Shown here: positions 60,540 to 64,000 of the stretch, in pieces
Position numbering within the stretch: position 1 is the first letter of the stretch
Layout of the letters: each line of letters begins with the position of its first letter
NCBI RefSeq assembly: GCF_050410795.1
Contig: NZ_CP191258.1
Coordinates: 2,604,001 to 2,668,000, forward strand
DNA length: 64,000 nucleotides
Direction: 5' to 3'
Origin: Fontivita pretiosa
GTDB taxonomy: Bacteria > Planctomycetota > Phycisphaerae > Tepidisphaerales > Tepidisphaeraceae
Program-made: the position numbers and the translations under genes
Notes under the pieces: model-generated
Seen by the model: the letters and a program-made list of their open reading frames with translations, nothing else
What the model was told of the DNA's origin: nothing
Database searches by the model: none

Positions 60540-61961
60540 TCAGCGCGCCAACGCCACCGGCGGCGTGTAGGCCTCTTCGCCGCCCAGCGCTTTCCATTCG
60601 CGATAGACCATCACCGTCAGCACGGTGCCGATGGCGGTGAAGATGAACAGCCACAGGTAGATGAAGCGGTTGCTGGCGGTCCAGTCCAGCACCAGGCCCA
60701 TCGCCCAGGCGGAGATCGCCACGGTGATGCGGAAGATCATGGCGCCGGCGGAGGCGAACTGCCCGAATTGTTGCTGCGGAAGCATGCGCGGGTTCAGCGC
60801 CGCTGTGCCACCAAGGTAGATCGCGACGGTGATGAACGTGAGGATGGTCATCACGCCGAAGCTGATCGGGTTGTGCACGAGGAAGAATGAGACGATCGCC
60901 GTGAGCGTCATCAGCACATATCCGCCCAGCGCCGCCTTCAGCGGATGCAGGCGGACCATGATCGGCACCAGCGCCAGGTAGATCGCGATCCACACCACAT
61001 CGCGCAGCGCCAGAACGCGCCCGTAGCGCGCCAGCCCTTCGGGGGTGTCTCCATAGATCTCCTTGCCAAGAAACACCAGGTTGATGATGAACGGCTGATA
61101 CCCGCACTGAAAGGCGGCGTTCATGAGGAAGTACTTCCACCAGAAGGCGCTGGAGAAGCACTCGCGGATATACGTGCGGGCCACGTCGAAAAACGCCGCC
61201 ACTCGCCCCCGCGCAGCCAGTTCAGGGTCGGGCGGGTCGGGCGGCGGGTACTGCCCCTCGCGCACCATCAAACACAGCCCCACAAATGCGATCAGGTACA
61301 GCAGCGCCGAAGCGATGTAGATCTGCTCGGGATGCTCTTTGGCCAGGCCGATCAGAAAGTAGTTGAACACCAGCGACCCCGCCGCGTAGCAGACGCGAAA
61401 CAGCGACCCGAACACGCCCATGAGCTGCGGCGGGATCACGTCGGCCCACATGTAGTAGTAGACCGACTGCGGGAACATGTCGAAGAACTTCAGCAGCAGG
61501 AACAGGACGCAGGCCACGACCAGCGCGATCGACAGAACCGGGTACGCACCCAGAAGCGCCGGCAGCCAGCGTTGCAGCAGCATGGCGATGTGCTGTGAGA
61601 ATCCCAGCAGGATCAGGCACAGCGCAAGGAACGGCGTGGGCACCAGCAAAAACGGGATGCGCCTTCCCCAACGACTGCGGTAACGATCGCTGGCGGTGGA
61701 GACGATCGGCACCAGCACGAAATACATGACGTTGACGATGGTGCCGTAGACCAGGCCGATGGTCGCCTTGCTGGCGCCCAGGGCTTCGAGCTGGAGGGGT
61801 ACGAGGGTGGGGATGACGCCGTTGTCCATCAGGTGCAGACAGAAGTCGCCCCAGAGCAGCCAGAAGAAGACGTTGAGAAGCTGTGCCTTGGTATAGGTTA
61901 AAGTGCCGACACGAAAGAGTTTACGGTCGGCCGGGGGAGCTGGCGACGCTGGGGTGTCCAT
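60540..61961 (-). CDS. Major facilitator superfamily transporter
   Basis: 473 residues, about 12 predicted helices. The MFS cytoplasmic loop motif is present as SDRYRSRWGRRIPFLLVPTPF, as in GPH/sugar-type carriers. The N-terminus before the first helix (about 30 residues) is Pro/Ala-rich. It probably moves a sugar or sugar acid by cation symport; the substrate is unknown. ATG 61961 is divergent from the dehydrogenase at 62027 with 65 bp between, so the two may be co-regulated. Confidence 0.9.
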   Translation of the reverse strand: MDTPASPAPPADRKLFRVGTLTYTKAQLLNVFFWLLWGDFCLHLMDNGVIPTLVPLQLEALGASKATIGLVYGTIVNVMYFVLVPIVSTASDRYRSRWGRRIPFLLVPTPFLALCLILLGFSQHIAMLLQRWLPALLGAYPVLSIALVVACVLFLLLKFFDMFPQSVYYYMWADVIPPQLMGVFGSLFRVCYAAGSLVFNYFLIGLAKEHPEQIYIASALLYLIAFVGLCLMVREGQYPPPDPPDPELAARGRVAAFFDVARTYIRECFSSAFWWKYFLMNAAFQCGYQPFIINLVFLGKEIYGDTPEGLARYGRVLALRDVVWIAIYLALVPIMVRLHPLKAALGGYVLMTLTAIVSFFLVHNPISFGVMTILTFITVAIYLGGTAALNPRMLPQQQFGQFASAGAMIFRITVAISAWAMGLVLDWTASNRFIYLWLFIFTAIGTVLTVMVYREWKALGGEEAYTPPVALAR

Positions 61962-62026
61962 GGCTGTGGGTAACCTCGCCCAAGTCTTTCATAATTTCAA
62001 GTCGCTGGGTACCTTCTTGGTCCAAC

Positions 62027-63022
62027 ATGATCAACACCATCGTCATCGGTCTGGGTCCCATCGGCATCAGCGCGGCCCGCGCGGTCCGCGAAGATCGCAG
62101 CTTCAAGCTCGTCGGCCTGGTCGATGTGGACCCGGCCAAGATCGGCAAAACGCTGGATGAGCTGGAAGGCGGCGGCAGGGACCGTGGCCCGCGCGTGGTC
62201 GGCTCGATCCAGCAGACGCTGTCCGGCAAGCCGCGGGTGGCGATCGTCACCACCACGTCGCACTTTGCCAAAGTTGTCCCGACCCTGCACGAGTGCATCA
62301 GGCATCGGCTGCATGTGGTCAGCAGTTGCGAGCAGATGAGCTTTCCGGCGTTCAGCAACAGGCGGCTGGCCACGCAGATCGACGCCCAGGCCAGGAAGCG
62401 CAAGGTGGCGCTGGTGGGCACGGGAGTGAATCCGGGATTCGTGATGGATCTGCTGCCGGTGGTGCTCAGCTCGATGGTGACGAAGGTGACGGCAGTGAAG
62501 GTGACGCGGCGGCTGGACGCGGGCAAGCGCCGACTGCCGCTTCAGGCCAAGGTGGGCGCGACGATGAGCGAAGAGCACTTTCGCAGCCTGGCGCGGGAAG
62601 GCAAGATCGGGCACATGGGGATCGGCGAAAGCGTCGCGATGCTTGCCGCGGGACTGGGCCGCCAGGCAAGACCCAGGGACGTGACGATCAGGCTCGAGCC
62701 GGTCATCGCCACCCGCGAGTTGGACTCGGCACTGGGCAGGATTCAGCCGGGGATGGTCTGCGGCATGCGCAACACCGCAAGCTGGAAGGGCAAGGACCTG
62801 ACGATCGAGCTGGACCTGACGATGGCGGTGGGCATTCTGGATGCCGAGGATCGGATCGAGCTTTCCGGTCCGGTGCCGCTGACGCTGATCATTCCCGGCG
62901 CCACGCCCGGGGACACCGCGACGGTTGCGGCCCTGGTGAATTGCGCCCGCCTGCTGCCGAGCGTCAGCCCGGGGCTGAAGACCATGCTGGATCTGCCTCC
63001 GGCCGGGTGCAAAGCCCGCTGA
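62027..63022 (+). CDS. Dihydrodipicolinate reductase-like NAD(P)-dependent dehydrogenase
   Basis: 331 residues. Rossmann N-terminus IVIGLGPIGISAARAV (GxGxxG), LVGLVDVDPAKIGKTL and AIVTTTSHFAKVVPTL, then HVVSSCEQMSFPAFSN and GTGVNPGFVMDLLPVVL. The layout matches the DapB-N-like/2,4-diaminopentanoate dehydrogenase group, which works on amino acid-like substrates. The substrate is not determinable. A CATAAT box at 61990-61995 may be its -10. It is divergent from the MFS gene. Confidence 0.85.
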   Translation: MINTIVIGLGPIGISAARAVREDRSFKLVGLVDVDPAKIGKTLDELEGGGRDRGPRVVGSIQQTLSGKPRVAIVTTTSHFAKVVPTLHECIRHRLHVVSSCEQMSFPAFSNRRLATQIDAQARKRKVALVGTGVNPGFVMDLLPVVLSSMVTKVTAVKVTRRLDAGKRRLPLQAKVGATMSEEHFRSLAREGKIGHMGIGESVAMLAAGLGRQARPRDVTIRLEPVIATRELDSALGRIQPGMVCGMRNTASWKGKDLTIELDLTMAVGILDAEDRIELSGPVPLTLIIPGATPGDTATVAALVNCARLLPSVSPGLKTMLDLPPAGCKAR

Positions 63023-63120
63023 AGTTGGGGGAAGTTTGAACCCCGAAGACACGAAGGCGCGAGGGCTGCATTCAAATCGGCGTGAGCCCGCAGGTGAATC
63101 TGCACACCGGGAATCAGTCT

Positions 63121-63182
63121 TGTGTCACGCGCGTCTCGCGCGTGCCAGCGATCCCGGCGCGCGACATGACGCCCGTGACACA
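63121..63182. repeat. Dispersed palindrome family, composite copy g
   Basis: TGTGTCACG at the left end pairs with CGTGACACA at the right. Inside are CGCGCGTCTCGCGCGTG (a short hairpin) and GCGCGCGACATGACGCCCG. It occupies the spacer just upstream of dinB and is the clearest complete unit of this family. The 5' part of the spacer (63040-63068) holds the microrepeat CCCGAAGACACGAAGGCGCG. Confidence 0.6.
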
Positions 63183-63207
63183 GATCTTTGTCGTGCAATT
63201 CTCCGGT

Positions 63208-63213
63208 TAGAAT
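63208..63213 (+). promoter_or_regulatory. Predicted -10 box (TAGAAT) of dinB
   Basis: TAGAAT ends 6 nt before the ATG at 63220 with no Shine-Dalgarno sequence, predicting a leaderless mRNA. No obvious LexA-type operator is visible in the short upstream region. Confidence 0.45.
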
Positions 63214-63219
63214 GTCAGC

Positions 63220-64000
63220 ATGCCCAGCGGCGCGGATGATCGCTCCATTGTCCATGTAGACCTGGACGCCTTCTTTGCCGCCGTGGAACAACTCGACAAT
63301 CCGGAGCTGCGTGGCCAGCCGGTGCTTGTTGGCGGCCAGGGGCCGCGGGCGGTGGTCGCGACCGCCAGCTACGAGGCCCGGCCTTTCGGATGCCGCTCGG
63401 CGATGCCGATGGCGCTGGCCCGGCGACTGTGTCCGCAGGCGATCGTCGTGCCGCCACGCTTCTGGCGCTATCGCGAGCTGTCGGACGCGATGTTTGACAT
63501 CCTCGATGACTTCACGCCGGTGATCGAACCGCTCAGCATTGACGAAGCGTTCCTCGATCTGAGCGGCACGCAGCGTCTGCTCGGCGGCGCCCAGACCGTA
63601 GCCCGGCGGATCAAGCAGCGCGTGCGCGACGAGCTGAAGCTCACGATTTCCGTCGGCGTGGCGCCCAACAAGTTCCTGGCCAAGCTGGCGTCGGATCTTC
63701 ACAAGCCCGACGGGCTGACAATCGTTGGCCGCGAGGATGTCGATCGGCTCTTGCCGCCGCTGCCGATCAGTCGGATCTGGGGCATCGGCCCGCGGACGCA
63801 GGCGCGGCTGAACGACCTGGGGATCCGCACCATCGGGGACATCCGCAAGCTGCCGCTGGAGCTGCTGGTGCAGAACTTCGGCAGCGAGGGCGAGCGGTAT
63901 TACCGGCTGGCGCGCGGGCTGGACGATCGCCCGGTCACGCCCGACTCGCGCGCCAAGAGCATCGGGCAGGAGCAGACCTTCGGCATCGACATCGCCGATG
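63220..64000 (+). CDS. dinB: DNA polymerase IV (Y-family), 3'-truncated by window edge
   Basis: 260 codons are visible and the frame runs off the right edge. Translesion polymerase. Palm motifs: VHVDLDAFFAAVEQ (catalytic D14), PVLVGG, VVATASYEARPFGCRSAMPM, and SIDEAFLD (D108-E109). The thumb follows (SVGVAPNKFLAKLASDLHKP, ISRIWGIGPRTQARLNDLGI). ATG 63220 is the first Met of the homologous region. It is expected to belong to the SOS response, but no operator is evident. Confidence 0.96.
   Translation, partial: MPSGADDRSIVHVDLDAFFAAVEQLDNPELRGQPVLVGGQGPRAVVATASYEARPFGCRSAMPMALARRLCPQAIVVPPRFWRYRELSDAMFDILDDFTPVIEPLSIDEAFLDLSGTQRLLGGAQTVARRIKQRVRDELKLTISVGVAPNKFLAKLASDLHKPDGLTIVGREDVDRLLPPLPISRIWGIGPRTQARLNDLGIRTIGDIRKLPLELLVQNFGSEGERYYRLARGLDDRPVTPDSRAKSIGQEQTFGIDIAD

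Noticed and set aside
63121..63219. LexA/SOS operator upstream of dinB
   Set aside because: The palindromes here match the dispersed repeat family rather than any SOS-box consensus I know.

Overview
The window is GC-rich, densely coded bacterial DNA. Several traits point to a planctomycete, most likely of the Phycisphaerae type: secreted proteins that pair dockerin-like repeats with a PEP-CTERM-type tail, stand-alone DUF1559-like prepilin proteins (FTLVELLVVIG start, DGHV end), many plant-polysaccharide glycosidases, and a pyruvoyl-dependent arginine decarboxylase. This assignment is an inference from gene content; there is no rRNA or tRNA gene here to confirm it.

Layout. 1-5.8 kb: the end of a large secreted dockerin/PEP-CTERM-like protein, an unknown secreted protein, panB and a GNAT acetyltransferase. 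5.8-14.5 kb (minus): a rhamnoside-degrading cluster (sialidase-like protein, GH78, GH106) followed by a prepilin-like gene. 14.5-18.5 kb (minus): arginine decarboxylase, universal stress protein, rdgB, an SPOR-like lipoprotein and rph, with an aldo/keto reductase divergent from rph. 19.5-28.6 kb: housekeeping and regulatory genes (fused TRAP permease, dprA, Nudix, murA, RRM RNA-binding protein, an unknown protein, Nfu, tadA, a kinase-like protein). 28.7-35.9 kb (minus): an arabinan locus with a GH43 arabinanase, a sugar ABC importer (binding protein and two permeases, no ATPase), a GH51 arabinofuranosidase and a Gfo/Idh/MocA dehydrogenase. 35.9-40.5 kb: macro-domain, membrane, HEAT-like and ankyrin proteins. 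40.5-51.0 kb: a long peptide/nickel-type ABC operon with two binding proteins and two permease pairs but one ATPase pair. 51.2-57.5 kb: a prepilin-like gene, a Gfo/Idh/MocA-aldo/keto reductase fusion, a secreted dockerin/PEP-CTERM trypsin-like protease and a second PEP-CTERM protein. 57.8-64.0 kb: a DUF4139-like protein, a gamma carbonic anhydrase, an MFS transporter, a dehydrogenase and the start of dinB.

Functional theme. The cell appears to break down arabinan- and rhamnose-containing polysaccharides outside or in the periplasm, import the sugars (ABC, MFS) and peptides (double Opp operon), and process them with Gfo/Idh/MocA and aldo/keto oxidoreductases. Polyamine, pantothenate, cell-wall and DNA-processing housekeeping genes are interspersed.

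Non-coding structure is the most unusual aspect. (i) Three near-identical perfect hairpins (14501-14552, 23381-23434, 59911-59964) each begin exactly at a stop codon, and one fills the whole gap between two convergent stop codons. (ii) A second family of palindromes of the type GTGTCACGG..CCGTGACAC lies in several spacers and even encodes part of the GH78 N-terminus. (iii) About ten genes have a sigma-70-like -10 box 6-8 nt before the start codon and no Shine-Dalgarno sequence, predicting leaderless mRNAs. Genes inside operons mostly do have Shine-Dalgarno sequences.
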